Below the pieces are notes generated by a model. That model was given only the letters and a program-made list of their open reading frames with translations, did no database searches and was not told where the DNA came from. Both the position numbers and the translations under genes were made by a program. Shown one piece after another: positions 51,882-60,229 of a stretch of 64,000 nt of DNA (the stretch's first letter is position 1; the number at the start of each line of letters is the position of its first letter). This stretch comes from Comamonadaceae bacterium (GTDB lineage: Bacteria; Pseudomonadota; Gammaproteobacteria; Burkholderiales; Burkholderiaceae_C), in NCBI GenBank assembly GCA_004144865.1, contig SEAY01000003.1:1-64000 (forward strand), read 5' to 3'.

Positions 51882-51895
51882 TTTTGTATGCAAAA
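51882..51895. promoter_or_regulatory. GntR operator 2
   Basis: TTTTG-TATG-CAAAA, identical to operator 1 and with the same flanking bases (CATTTTG... on the left). It contains ATG 51888 and abuts ATG 51897, both in frame with the aminotransferase gene, so it sits at or just before the translation start. Confidence 0.8.
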
Positions 51896-51923
51896 AATGG
51901 CGCACCTCCAACCACGCACTGCC

Positions 51924-53153
51924 ATGGTCACCCTCGACTTCCATCCCACCGGCCGCCACTTCCTGCAGATTCCCGGGCCGTCGCCCGTGCCGGACCGCAT
52001 CCTGCGGGCCATGAGCCTGCCCACCATCGACCACCGCGGCCCCGAATTCGGCGCCCTGGGCCTGCGCGTGCTCAAGGGCATCCAGCAGGTCTTCCAGACG
52101 AAGCACCCGGTGGTGATCTACCCGGCGTCGGGCACCGGCGCCTGGGAAGCGGCGCTCGCCAACACCATGAGCCCCGGCGACCACGTGCTGATGTACGAGA
52201 CCGGCCACTTCGCCACCCTGTGGCAGAAGATGGCCACCCGCCTGGGCCTGAAGACGGAGTTCCTGGGCCTGCCTGGCGTCGAGGGCTGGCGCAAGGGCGT
52301 GCAGGCGCACCTGATCGAGGAGCGCCTGAAGGCCGACAAGGAGCACGCCATCAAGGCCGTGTGCGTGGTGCACAACGAGACCTCCACCGGCGCCACCAGC
52401 AACATCCTGGCCGTGCGCCGCGCGATCGACGCGGCCAAGCACCCGGCGCTGCTGCTGGTCGACAGCATCTCCGGCCTGGCTTCCGCGGAGTACAAGCACG
52501 ACGAGTGGGGCGTGGACGTCACCGTCAGCGGCTCGCAGAAGGGCCTGATGCTGCCCCCGGGCATCAGCTTCAACGCGCTGTCGCCCAAGGCGCTCGCCGC
52601 CAGCAAGGCCGCGAAGCTGCCCAAGGCCTTCTGGGCCTGGGACGAGATCGTGGAGATGAACAAGACGGGCTACTGGCCCTACACGCCCAACACCAACCTG
52701 CTGTACGGCCTGGCCGAGGCGATCGACATGCTGCTCGACCCGCACTTCGGCGGCCTGGAAGGCGTGTTCGCCCGCCATCGCCGCTGGGGCGAGGGCGTGC
52801 GCGCCGGCGTCAAGGCCTGGGGCCTGGAGGTGCAGTGCACCGAGGCCGCGAGCCAGTCGCCCGTGCTCACCGGCGTGGTGATGCCCGAAGGCATCGACGC
52901 CGACGTGGTGCGCAAGCTCATTTACGAACGCTTCGACCTGTCGCTCGGCACGGGCCTCGGCAAGGTCAAGGGCCGCATGTTCCGCATCGGCCACCTCGGC
53001 GACTGCAACGACCTCACCCTGATGGCGGCGCTTTCCGGCTGCGAGATGGGCATGAAGCTCGCGGGCGTGAAGCTCGCCGGCTCCGGCGTCGCGGCGGCCA
53101 TGGAGTACTTCGCCGGCCATCCGGCGCCAGTCGCCCTGCAGAAGGCGGCATAA
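51924..53153 (+). CDS. Serine-glyoxylate aminotransferase-like class V aminotransferase
   Basis: The 409-residue PLP enzyme begins like the alanine/serine-glyoxylate aminotransferase family (HFLQIPGPSPVPDRILRAM). It has YPASGTGAWEAALANTMSPGD, CVVHNETSTGATSN, LLVDSISGLASAEYKHDEWGVDV and PLP-lysine in VSGSQKGLMLPPGIS. The family transfers amino groups to glyoxylate, typically from serine to give glycine and hydroxypyruvate. It is divergent from GntR and the FAD/Fe-S 2-hydroxyacid dehydrogenase, which could produce glyoxylate from glycolate. In-frame ATGs at 51888 and 51897 are alternative starts; none has a clear ribosome-binding site, so a leaderless message is possible. Confidence 0.87.
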   Translation: MVTLDFHPTGRHFLQIPGPSPVPDRILRAMSLPTIDHRGPEFGALGLRVLKGIQQVFQTKHPVVIYPASGTGAWEAALANTMSPGDHVLMYETGHFATLWQKMATRLGLKTEFLGLPGVEGWRKGVQAHLIEERLKADKEHAIKAVCVVHNETSTGATSNILAVRRAIDAAKHPALLLVDSISGLASAEYKHDEWGVDVTVSGSQKGLMLPPGISFNALSPKALAASKAAKLPKAFWAWDEIVEMNKTGYWPYTPNTNLLYGLAEAIDMLLDPHFGGLEGVFARHRRWGEGVRAGVKAWGLEVQCTEAASQSPVLTGVVMPEGIDADVVRKLIYERFDLSLGTGLGKVKGRMFRIGHLGDCNDLTLMAALSGCEMGMKLAGVKLAGSGVAAAMEYFAGHPAPVALQKAA

Positions 53154-53225
53154 GTCACAGGAATCACGCTCCGGAAAGAGAGCGGATTGCGTACGCTTTC
53201 ACACAAGCCCACCCAAGGAGACAAC

Positions 53226-54197
53226 ATGCAACGTAGAACCTTCGTGACCGGCGTCGCCGCATCCATCGCCCTGCCGATGGCGCGCGCGCAGGCCAGCCTG
53301 CCCACCGGGCCGATCCGCATCGTCGTGGGCTTCGCCCCCGGCGGCGGCACCGACGCGCTCGCCCGCGTCATGGCGCAGAAGCTCGCGCCGCTGTGGAACA
53401 CCCAGGTGATCGTGGAGAACAAGGCCGGCGCGTCCGGCATGATCGCCGCCGAATACGTGGCGCGGCAGCCGAGCGACGGCACGACGCTGCACATGGCCCA
53501 CATCAACAGCCACGCGCTCGCGCCCGCGCTGGGCATGAAGATGGGTTACCAGCCCGATCGCGACTTCACGCCGATCATGCTGGTGGGCGTCACGCCCAAC
53601 CTGCTGATCTGCAACGAGGCCCAGCCCGCCAAGACGGTGAAGGACCTGGTGGAGCTGTGCAAGAAGAACCCGGGCAAGATCAGCTTCGGTTCCGCCGGCA
53701 ACGGCTCGGCGCAGCACCTGGCGCTGGAGATGTTCAAGCTGCGCGCCAAGATCGACGCGATCCACGTGCCGTACAAGGGCTCCGGCCCGATGCTCACCGA
53801 CCTGATCGGCGGGCAGATCCAGTACAGCTTCGACACGATGACGGCCGCCACGCCGCACGTGAAGAGCGGCAAGGCGATCGCCTTCGCGCAGACGCGCCTG
53901 AAGCGCGCCAAGAGCTACCCGAACGTGCCGACCATGCACGAGAGCGGCTTCCCGGGCTTCGAGGCCACCACCTGGTACGGCCTGGTCGGCCCCGGCAAGC
54001 TGCCCACGGCGATCGCGCAACGCATGAACGAGGACATGAACAAGGTCTTCGCGATGGCGGACGTGCAGGAGAAGTTCGAGCAGTTCGGCGCCGAGGACGG
54101 CGGCGGCTCGCGCGAGAAGTTCGCCCAGTTCATGAAGGACGAGCTGAAGACCTGGTCCAAGGTGGTCAAGGACGCCGGTGTCAAGGTCGAAGGCTAG
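53226..54197 (+). CDS. Bug-type TTT substrate-binding protein (2)
   Basis: The 323-residue periplasmic binding protein has signal MQRRTFVTGVAASIALPMARAQ (RR motif). Family blocks are PIRIVVGFAPGGGTDALARVMA, VIVENKAGASGMIAAEYVARQPSDGTTL, SFGSAGNGSAQHLALEMF and VPYKGSGPMLTDLIGGQI. ATG 53226 follows CAAGGAGA. It lies 72 bp downstream of the aminotransferase and is probably in the GntR regulon, which points to a hydroxyacid or amino/keto-acid ligand. No TctA/TctB is adjacent. Confidence 0.9.
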   Translation: MQRRTFVTGVAASIALPMARAQASLPTGPIRIVVGFAPGGGTDALARVMAQKLAPLWNTQVIVENKAGASGMIAAEYVARQPSDGTTLHMAHINSHALAPALGMKMGYQPDRDFTPIMLVGVTPNLLICNEAQPAKTVKDLVELCKKNPGKISFGSAGNGSAQHLALEMFKLRAKIDAIHVPYKGSGPMLTDLIGGQIQYSFDTMTAATPHVKSGKAIAFAQTRLKRAKSYPNVPTMHESGFPGFEATTWYGLVGPGKLPTAIAQRMNEDMNKVFAMADVQEKFEQFGAEDGGGSREKFAQFMKDELKTWSKVVKDAGVKVEG

Positions 54198-54203
54198 GAA
54201 TTG

Positions 54204-54290
54204 ACTCCCCCCCGAAGCGGCCTGCGGCCGCCTCCCCCTCGAGGGGGCGCCACCAGCGGCCCGGCAAAGCCGGTTCCGCGGTGGCACGCG
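54204..54290. repeat. Comamonadaceae-type intergenic repeat
   Basis: GC-rich block with nested inverted repeats: GCGGCCTGCGGCCGC, CCCCCTCGAGGGGG and CCGGCAAAGCCGG. Similar strings are familiar from intergenic regions of this family. Only one copy is in this window. Confidence 0.55.
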
Positions 54291-54297
54291 AAAGGGA

Positions 54298-55083
54298 ATG
54301 CATTTGACTGAACAAGGCCAGGTGCACTTCTCCACGGACGGGGGCATCGCCTCCGTCACCTTCGATCGCCCGGCCGCGCGCAACGCGATGACCTGGGCCA
54401 TGTACGAGCGGCTGCGCGCAATCTGCGAGCAGCTGCGGGAAGACCGCTCCGTGCGCGTGGTGCGCTTCCAGGGCGCCGGCGGCGAGGCCTTCGTGGCCGG
54501 GACCGACATTGCACAGTTCCTCGATTTCAAGGATGGCGAAGCCGGCGTGCAGTACGAGCGCCGCATCGACGCCACCATCTCCCTCGTCGCATCCCTGCCC
54601 ATGCCCACCGTGGCCGTCGTGCAGGGTTGGTGCATAGGCGGCGGCCTCGCCATCGCGAGCGCCTGCGATTTCCGCCTGGCCACGCCGGGCAGCAAGTTCG
54701 GCGTGCCGATCGCGCGCACGCTGGGCAACTGCCTGTCGATCGCCAACGTGGCCGGGCTGGTGGCCGCGTTCGGGCGCCCGCGCGTGCAGCGGCTGCTGCT
54801 GCTGGCCGACATGGTCGAGGCCGAGGAGGCGCAGGTTTGCGGCTACGTGCTGGGAGTGGTGCCCGCCGAAGGCCTGGAAGCGGCGGCGCAGAAGCTCTGC
54901 GCGAAGCTCGCCGGCCTGGCGCCCGTCACCCAGCAGGTGAGCAAGGAAGCGCTCAACCGTCTGCTCAGGCACCAGCTGCCCGAAGCCGAAGACCTGATCC
55001 GCCGCACCTACGGCAGCGAGGATTTCCGCGAGGGCGTGCAGGCCTTCGTGGCGAAGCGTCCGCCGGTCTGGAAGGGCCGCTAG
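54298..55083 (+). CDS. Enoyl-CoA hydratase/isomerase family protein
   Basis: The 261-residue crotonase-fold protein has FDRPAARNAMTWAMYERL, first oxyanion-hole segment FVAGTDIAQFLDF and second GWCIGGGLAIASACDFRLAT. The catalytic Glu of classical hydratases is not obvious at its usual place (the segment reads VPIARTLGNCLS), so another crotonase reaction is possible. The start is at 54298, with AAAGGGA only a few bases upstream. It is separated from the Bug protein by the intergenic repeat, so co-transcription is uncertain. Confidence 0.87.
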   Translation: MHLTEQGQVHFSTDGGIASVTFDRPAARNAMTWAMYERLRAICEQLREDRSVRVVRFQGAGGEAFVAGTDIAQFLDFKDGEAGVQYERRIDATISLVASLPMPTVAVVQGWCIGGGLAIASACDFRLATPGSKFGVPIARTLGNCLSIANVAGLVAAFGRPRVQRLLLLADMVEAEEAQVCGYVLGVVPAEGLEAAAQKLCAKLAGLAPVTQQVSKEALNRLLRHQLPEAEDLIRRTYGSEDFREGVQAFVAKRPPVWKGR

Positions 55084-55147
55084 CTCCTGTCCTACGCCGG
55101 CGCGCCACGGCCGTGCCTACGATGGGCCGGACACTGGAGGACAGCAC

Positions 55148-55450
55148 ATGGCCGGCAAGCAGAACGACATCGCGTCCGGATCCCGGGCGCCCGCGCGGCC
55201 CGGCGATCCGATCGACCTGGAGAGCTCGGTGGCGGGCGAAGAGGACCCGGGCGCATCGATCGAACTCGCCAACGTGCGCAACATCGGCGCCCAGCCACCG
55301 ATGGCGCCCGGCGACGAAGCGCCCGCGGGCACACCCAGCACCGGCGAGAACGTCTGCCCGCAATGCGGCGGCAGCGGCAGGCTCGGCGCCTCGGCGTGTC
55401 CCAACTGCGAAGGCACGGGCAAGGTGATCGTCGGCATAGGCGGGGCCTGA
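55148..55450 (+). CDS. Small protein with DnaJ-type zinc-ribbon repeats
   Basis: The 100-residue protein has an acidic, probably disordered N-terminal half. Two CxxCxGxG-type motifs (CPQCGGSGRLGASA, then CPNCEGTGKV) form a single DnaJ-like zinc centre at residues 69-92. There is no J domain. It may be a zinc-dependent chaperone accessory or RNA-binding protein, but no specific role is known. GGAGG precedes the ATG. A TCCTAC element and TACGAT (-10-like) lie upstream. Confidence 0.72.
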   Translation: MAGKQNDIASGSRAPARPGDPIDLESSVAGEEDPGASIELANVRNIGAQPPMAPGDEAPAGTPSTGENVCPQCGGSGRLGASACPNCEGTGKVIVGIGGA

Positions 55451-55463
55451 ACCCACCCTGCGC

Positions 55464-56249
55464 ATGCAACATTTCGTCGCGGAACGCTCAGGCGTGCTGC
55501 CGCCCATCCGCGCCCTGCAGACGCGCAGCGGCCGCGTGGGCTTCATGCTGTCCGGCAGCGGGCCGTCGACCATCCTCCTGTTCAGCGGCGCCGGCATGAG
55601 CCTGCAGGGCTGGGAGCCGCTGTACCCGCAGATCGAACGCCTGGGCACCGTGTTCGGCTGGAATCGCCCGGGCATGCAGGGCAGCGATCCGCCGCGCGAG
55701 CGGCAGACCGGCGCGGTGGTGCTGGCGCAACTGCGCGAGTTGGTCGGCTACACCGGGCTGGAGCCGCCTTTCGTGCTGGTGGCCCATTCGCTCGGCGGGC
55801 TGTACGCCAACCTGTTCGCTCGCCAGTATCCGGACGAGGTGGCCGGGGTGCTGTTCCTCGAGGCGACGCACCCGGCCGACCACGAAGTGCTGAAGAAGCA
55901 CGAGACGCACCTCACCCGTGCGCTCGGCAAGGTGCTCGCGCTGCCGCAGGTGTTCTTCAGGCCGAACCTGCAAAGCGAGCTGGCCTGCGTGGAGGACACC
56001 GTGCGCGAGATCGAGGCCGCCGGGCCGTTCCCGCAGGTGCCGCTGCGCGTCGTGACCGGCGGGCTCACGCCCCGGGGCTGGGTGATGTCACCCGCCGCGG
56101 TCGCCGCCAGGCGAGCCAACCAGCAGGAACTGGTGCGCCTATCGCCGCTGGGCGAGCAGGTGCTCGCACAGAAGAGCGGTCATTTCCCGCAGATGACGCA
56201 GCCCGAGCTGGTGCTGCGGGTGCTGGCGGAGCTGGTGGCGATTTCCTGA
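55464..56249 (+). CDS. Alpha/beta hydrolase (1)
   Basis: The 261-residue alpha/beta hydrolase has oxyanion region LLFSGAGMSLQGWEPL, nucleophile elbow in FVLVAHSLGGLYANLFARQYP (Ser) and C-terminal His in KSGHFPQMTQPE. The acid residue is probably in the region of FLEATHPAD. There is no signal peptide, and the substrate is unknown. It follows the zinc-ribbon protein by 13 bp, so it is probably in the same transcript. Confidence 0.87.
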   Translation: MQHFVAERSGVLPPIRALQTRSGRVGFMLSGSGPSTILLFSGAGMSLQGWEPLYPQIERLGTVFGWNRPGMQGSDPPRERQTGAVVLAQLRELVGYTGLEPPFVLVAHSLGGLYANLFARQYPDEVAGVLFLEATHPADHEVLKKHETHLTRALGKVLALPQVFFRPNLQSELACVEDTVREIEAAGPFPQVPLRVVTGGLTPRGWVMSPAAVAARRANQQELVRLSPLGEQVLAQKSGHFPQMTQPELVLRVLAELVAIS

Positions 56250-56263
56250 CGCCGGCCGCCCGG

Positions 56264-56470
56264 CTACTCGAGGGTGAAGCCCACCTTCAGCGTCACCTGC
56301 CAGTGCGCCACCTTGCCGTCCACGATGTGGCCGCGCGTCTCTATCACTTCGAACCATTGCATGTTGCGAACGCTCTCGTGCGCCTTGGCAATGGCGGTGC
56401 CCACGGCGTCCTCGATGCCGGTGGGCGAGGACCCGGTGAGTTCGAGCGTCTTGTAGACATGGTTGGTCAT
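56264..56470 (-). CDS. Dodecin
   Basis: The 68-residue protein matches the dodecin family end to end: [49 protein letters not shown] and [15 protein letters not shown]. Dodecins form hollow dodecamers that store and protect flavins; the Trp in MQWFEV stacks on the isoalloxazine ring. It is monocistronic and convergent with the hydrolase gene. Confidence 0.93.
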   Translation of the reverse strand: MTNHVYKTLELTGSSPTGIEDAVGTAIAKAHESVRNMQWFEVIETRGHIVDGKVAHWQVTLKVGFTLE

Positions 56471-56513
56471 GGTGGCTCCAGGAGTGGCGTGGAGCATTCT
56501 CCTCCTGCGCGTC

Positions 56514-56615
56514 TCAGTCCGTGAAGCGGCAGCCGCGGCGGCGCCGCGCACGCCGGGCCAGCATCGCCACGACGGAGAGCAGGAAGAAGGAGGTGCGAGA
56601 GGAGGGCGTCTGCAT
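56514..56615 (-). CDS. Possible 33-residue membrane peptide
   Basis: A short frame encodes one hydrophobic helix ([14 protein letters not shown]) followed by a basic tail ([10 protein letters not shown]). A GGAG lies 13 bases upstream, which is distant. It could be a real small membrane protein or chance; nothing else supports it. Confidence 0.25.
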   Translation of the reverse strand: MQTPSSRTSFFLLSVVAMLARRARRRRGCRFTD

Positions 56616-56733
56616 GGCGCCCAGCTTGCTCCGCCATCCCGGAGTGCCTTGGAAGCCTGCACGAAGCGCGCGTGAAGTCCGTATGAACCGGGCAGCGCCG
56701 GTCCCGGCACGGCGCGGCGGTCTCCCGCACCGC

Positions 56734-57687
56734 TCAGCGCGCGGTGCGCACCGCCGGCCCCGCCTTCGCACGCAGGAACTCAGCGGCCTTGCGCGCTGCC
56801 TCTCCCGGGCTGCCCTGCGGTTGGAGGATCCCGATCGGATCCAGGCGCACGGTGTGCGTGAGCCGCAGCTCGACGAGATCCCCGGAATCCAGCAGGGGCC
56901 GGGCGAGGTTCAGGGGCAGCAGGGCCAGCAGGTCGCGTTGCAGCAGCAGGCGCCAGACCATGGGCAGCGAGCGCGTGACAACCGGGCAGGTGGCGGGAGG
57001 CTGCGGGAAGTCCGCGGACATCTCGTCGAAATGCGTCCGCGCGGCCAGTCCCGCGGGCAGTAGAAGCCAGGTCTCGGCGGCGGCGCGCGCGCGGCTGAAA
57101 ACACGCTTGCCGGCGAGCGGATGCTGCGCGCGGCACGCGACGACGAGGCGGTCTTCGCGCACCGGATGGAACTCCCAGCCTTCCGGAATCACGGCAGGCC
57201 GCCGGCAGACGACCAAGTCCACTTCGCCCCGCGCGATGGCGAGCAGCTGGTCTTCGCCGTCCGCTTCGCGAAGTTGCACCTGGATGCCGGGAAAGCGGTC
57301 GGCGAATTCGGGCAGGGCGTCCACCAGCAGGCCGTTGATTGCCGAAGCCGATCCGATCATGCGCACCGTTCCCTCGCCCTGCCTCTGCCGCGCCGCGACC
57401 ACCTCCGCGCTGCCCGCGACGCCCAGCATCAGCTGGCGCGCCAGCGGCAGCAGGTCGGTGCACGCCGGCGTGGGCCGCACCCCCCGCGCATGTCGCTCGA
57501 AGAGCCGCAGGCCCAACAGGTCTTCCAGGTACGCCAGCGTCTGCGTGACGGAGGACTGCGTCATGCCGATGGCGTCGGCCGTGCGCTGCACGCTGCCCAG
57601 CTCGGCGAGGTGGAGCAGGATCTGCACGTGGCGGAACTTGCCGCGGGCGAGCAGGCGGTTGAGGAGGGCGGAGGCCGAGTGCTGCAC
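56734..57687 (-). CDS. LysR-family regulator, divergent to Bug protein (3)
   Basis: The 317-residue regulator has [46 protein letters not shown] and an effector domain ([21 protein letters not shown]). The HTH with V-T-Q-T resembles the GbpR/CbbR-like LysR subgroup used for aromatic or carboxylate pathways. The 107-bp divergent intergenic region holds an AATTAATT core (57719-57726) that could be part of its site. It likely controls the Bug protein and hydrolase genes. Confidence 0.9.
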   Translation of the reverse strand: MQHSASALLNRLLARGKFRHVQILLHLAELGSVQRTADAIGMTQSSVTQTLAYLEDLLGLRLFERHARGVRPTPACTDLLPLARQLMLGVAGSAEVVAARQRQGEGTVRMIGSASAINGLLVDALPEFADRFPGIQVQLREADGEDQLLAIARGEVDLVVCRRPAVIPEGWEFHPVREDRLVVACRAQHPLAGKRVFSRARAAAETWLLLPAGLAARTHFDEMSADFPQPPATCPVVTRSLPMVWRLLLQRDLLALLPLNLARPLLDSGDLVELRLTHTVRLDPIGILQPQGSPGEAARKAAEFLRAKAGPAVRTAR

Positions 57688-57794
57688 GGTATCGGAAAGT
57701 CTAATGGCAGGCCGGCCGAATTAATTTGGCAGCGATGGCGGGCCCCGGGAAGATGCGAGCTCGCCGGCCCAGACCGGCGCCTGAAGGAGACAAC

Positions 57795-58778
57795 GTGACC
57801 GCCCTGAACCGCTTCCTCGCCCTGGCCGCAGCGGCCGCCGCCGGCCTGGCCATGGCCACCGCCGCCCATGCCCAGGGGACGGACTGGCCTTCGCGCCCCA
57901 TCCGCATCATCGTTCCCGCACCCGCAGGCGGCCCTTTCGACCGCACCATCCGGCCGCTCGCGCAGCACATGGCGCGGACCCTCAAGCAGTCGGTCGTGGT
58001 CGACAACCGGCCGAGCGCGGGCAACATCGTGGGCACCCAGGCCGGCGCAACGGCCGCGCCCGACGGCTACACGATCACCATGACCGGCATGCTGAACACG
58101 ATCGCGCAGGGCATGTACGACAACGTGCCGTTCGACATCGTCAAGGACTTCGAGCACATCGGCGCCATCGGCGAAGGCGCCCAGTGGCTGGTGGTGCGCA
58201 GCGATGCCGGCATCGGCAGCTTCCAGGACCTGCTGCAGCAGGCCCGCAAGGAGCCAGGCCGGATCAACTACGCCAGCTCCGGCGCCGGCAGCACGGGCCA
58301 CCTCGTGATGGAGCAGCTGCAGCGCGCGGCCGGCGTCCAGCTCACGCACGTGCCGTACAAGGGCGGCGCGCCGGCGCTGCAGGACGTGCTGGCCGGCGTG
58401 GTGTCGGTGATCGTGATCCCGCAGAACGCGGCACTGCCGTCCGTGCAGTCCGGCAAGCTGAAGGTGCTGGCGGTGTCCAGCGCGCAGCGCAGCCCCGCGG
58501 CGGCGGAGGTGCCCACGTTCGCCGAGCTGGGCTACGAGCAGCTCACCGTCAGCTCGTGGGTGGGCCTCTCGGCGCCCAAGGGGACGCCCGCGCCCGTCGT
58601 GCGCAGGATCCACGAAGCACTGGCTGCGGCGTTGAAGGACGGCCCCTTGCTTCGGCAGCTGGAAGCCGAAGGCATGACCGCGCTGCCGTCGTCGCCCGAG
58701 CACTACGCGCAGATGGTGCGCAGCGACGCCGAGCGCTGGGGGCAGCTGGTGCGCAGCCTCAAGCTCAAGGCGAACTGA
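57795..58778 (+). CDS. Bug-type TTT substrate-binding protein (3)
   Basis: The 327-residue periplasmic binding protein has a Sec signal (about 1-26, ATAAHAQ), PIRIIVPAPAGGPFDRTIRPLAQ, VVVDNRPSAGNIVGTQAGATAAPDGYT, YASSGAGSTGHLVMEQL and VPYKGGAPALQDVLAGVV. GTG 57795 follows a perfect GAAGGAGA. It is the first gene of a pair with an alpha/beta hydrolase, divergent from LysR. The ligand may be the substrate or product of that hydrolase, for example an ester, lactone or aromatic ring-cleavage product (inference). Confidence 0.9.
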   Translation: MTALNRFLALAAAAAAGLAMATAAHAQGTDWPSRPIRIIVPAPAGGPFDRTIRPLAQHMARTLKQSVVVDNRPSAGNIVGTQAGATAAPDGYTITMTGMLNTIAQGMYDNVPFDIVKDFEHIGAIGEGAQWLVVRSDAGIGSFQDLLQQARKEPGRINYASSGAGSTGHLVMEQLQRAAGVQLTHVPYKGGAPALQDVLAGVVSVIVIPQNAALPSVQSGKLKVLAVSSAQRSPAAAEVPTFAELGYEQLTVSSWVGLSAPKGTPAPVVRRIHEALAAALKDGPLLRQLEAEGMTALPSSPEHYAQMVRSDAERWGQLVRSLKLKAN

Positions 58779-58789
58779 AGGAACACCGC

Positions 58790-59593
58790 ATGCCTTTCGC
58801 GCAGTCCCATGGCCGCGGCATCTATTACGAACGGCAAGGCGAAGGTCCGGCCGTCCTCTTCTGCCATGGCGCCGGCTCGAACGCGGCCACCTGGTGGCAG
58901 CAGCTGCCGGCCTTCGCCGCGCGCCACACGTGCCTGACGATGGACATCCGCTGCTTCGGCCGTTCGGTCGCGCCGACGGCGGAGTTCTCGCTCGAGAATT
59001 TCGTCGACGACGTGCTGGCGATCCTGCAGCAGGAGGGCATCGGGCGGGTCACGCTGGTGGGCCAGTCGCTGGGCGGCATGATCGGCCTGAAGCTGGCGTT
59101 GACGCATCCGGCGCGCGTGGCGGCCTTCGTCGCCTGCGACTCGTCGCTGGCGATCGACCATCCGGTGCTGCTCGACATCATCGCCACGCGGCAGCTCACC
59201 CACCGCGCCGCCACCATCGAGCAGCGCTCATTGGGACGATGGTTCCTGGAGAACCACCCGGACAGGGCTGCCCTGTACGCGCAGATCAACCACTTCAATC
59301 CCAGCGCGCACTCCATCCCCGCCGCCGAGTGGGGCGCCGCGATCACGGGGCTGATGCGGCCAGAACGGCTGATCCCGCGGGATGCGCTGCGCTCGCTCGC
59401 CTGTCCGGCGCTGTTCCTCGTGGGCAGCGAAGATCCCATCGTGCCGGTCGCCGTGATGCGCGAAGTCTCCGGGCTCGCGCGTGACAGCGAGGTGCTGGTG
59501 ATCGAGGAGGCGGGACACTCCGCCTACTTCGAGCAGCCCGCCGAATTCAACCGCCACGTGCTGGACTTCATCCAGCGGCGCGCGGCGTACTGA
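58790..59593 (+). CDS. Alpha/beta hydrolase (2), catabolic type
   Basis: The 267-residue hydrolase resembles enol-lactonase/meta-cleavage hydrolases: LLFCHGAGSNAATWW-type oxyanion loop, MDIRCFGRSVAP, nucleophile VTLVGQSLGGMIGLKLA (Ser), Asp in LVGSEDPIVPV and His in EEAGHSAYFEQP. It lies 11 bp after the Bug protein gene, with GAAGGAA upstream. It probably hydrolyses a lactone, ester or ring-cleavage product taken up with the help of the Bug protein; the exact substrate is not readable. Confidence 0.88.
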   Translation: MPFAQSHGRGIYYERQGEGPAVLFCHGAGSNAATWWQQLPAFAARHTCLTMDIRCFGRSVAPTAEFSLENFVDDVLAILQQEGIGRVTLVGQSLGGMIGLKLALTHPARVAAFVACDSSLAIDHPVLLDIIATRQLTHRAATIEQRSLGRWFLENHPDRAALYAQINHFNPSAHSIPAAEWGAAITGLMRPERLIPRDALRSLACPALFLVGSEDPIVPVAVMREVSGLARDSEVLVIEEAGHSAYFEQPAEFNRHVLDFIQRRAAY

Positions 59594-59614
59594 GGCCCTC
59601 GACAGGACCTCGCG

Positions 59615-59634
59615 CGCGGGTCAGTCGACCCGCG
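59615..59634. terminator. Hairpin between convergent genes
   Basis: CGCGGGTC / GACCCGCG with loop AGTC is a perfect 8-bp stem overlapping the stop codon of the dipeptidase gene. It has no T run. It may stop transcription from both sides. Confidence 0.5.
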
Positions 59635-60226
59635 TGAAATGCTGCCGCACGTGCTGCCGGTCGAGCATGTCGAAGTGCCACCACTCGTTGTCGACGCCCT
59701 GGAAACCGCCGCGCACCAGGACCCTGCGCAACAGCTCGCGATGGCGCACCTGCTCCGGCGTGAGTTCGCCGCTCGCCAGGTGCCGCGCCTCCAGCCGCGG
59801 GTGCGACCGCTCGGTCATTTCGTCGAAGCCGCTGCCCATGTCCAGTTCGCGGCCACGGGGGTCCAGCAGCGTCACGTCGAGCGCCATGCCGAAGGAGTGG
59901 ATGGACCCGCGCGCGGGGTCGGCCACGTATTGCCGCAGGTCCGTGCCTTCGAGGTGGTCCCACAGCTGCACCTGCACGCGGTGCGGCCGCAGCGCATCGA
60001 GCACCAGGAGGCGATGGCCGGGTGCCTCGCGGGCCAGCAGTGCCGCGGCCAGCCCCAGCCCCGTGGCGGCAAGGCGATGCAGCCACGCGCAGTCGAGGGA
60101 GCCGTACAGGTCGCGGCCGACGAAGTTGTCCACGCCCGCATAGCGCAGGTCGACCGCGATGCCTTCCAGGGCCGACAGGTGCAGGAATTCCGGGCGGGAG
60201 GCGATGTCCTCGCAGCGTACCGTCAT
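59621..60226 (-). CDS. D-alanyl-D-alanine dipeptidase (VanX/DdpX family, peptidase M15)
   Basis: The 201-residue protein has the zinc-peptidase signature GSIHSFGMALDVTLLD (His and Asp ligands) and the third ligand with the catalytic Glu in DNEWWHFDM. VLDALRPHRVQ supplies the substrate-binding Arg typical of VanX. It would cleave D-Ala-D-Ala. There is no signal peptide, so it is probably cytoplasmic, with a role in D-Ala-D-Ala turnover or nutrient use rather than vancomycin resistance, since no VanH/VanA is near. The SEC-C protein gene lies 3 bp upstream in the same direction. Confidence 0.9.
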   Translation of the reverse strand: MTVRCEDIASRPEFLHLSALEGIAVDLRYAGVDNFVGRDLYGSLDCAWLHRLAATGLGLAAALLAREAPGHRLLVLDALRPHRVQVQLWDHLEGTDLRQYVADPARGSIHSFGMALDVTLLDPRGRELDMGSGFDEMTERSHPRLEARHLASGELTPEQVRHRELLRRVLVRGGFQGVDNEWWHFDMLDRQHVRQHFTRVD

Positions 60227-60229
60227 GCT

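Noticed and set aside
59621-60226. Vancomycin-resistance determinant
   Set aside because: Only a VanX-type dipeptidase is present. No VanH or VanA ligase is nearby, and isolated M15 dipeptidases are common in Gram-negatives.
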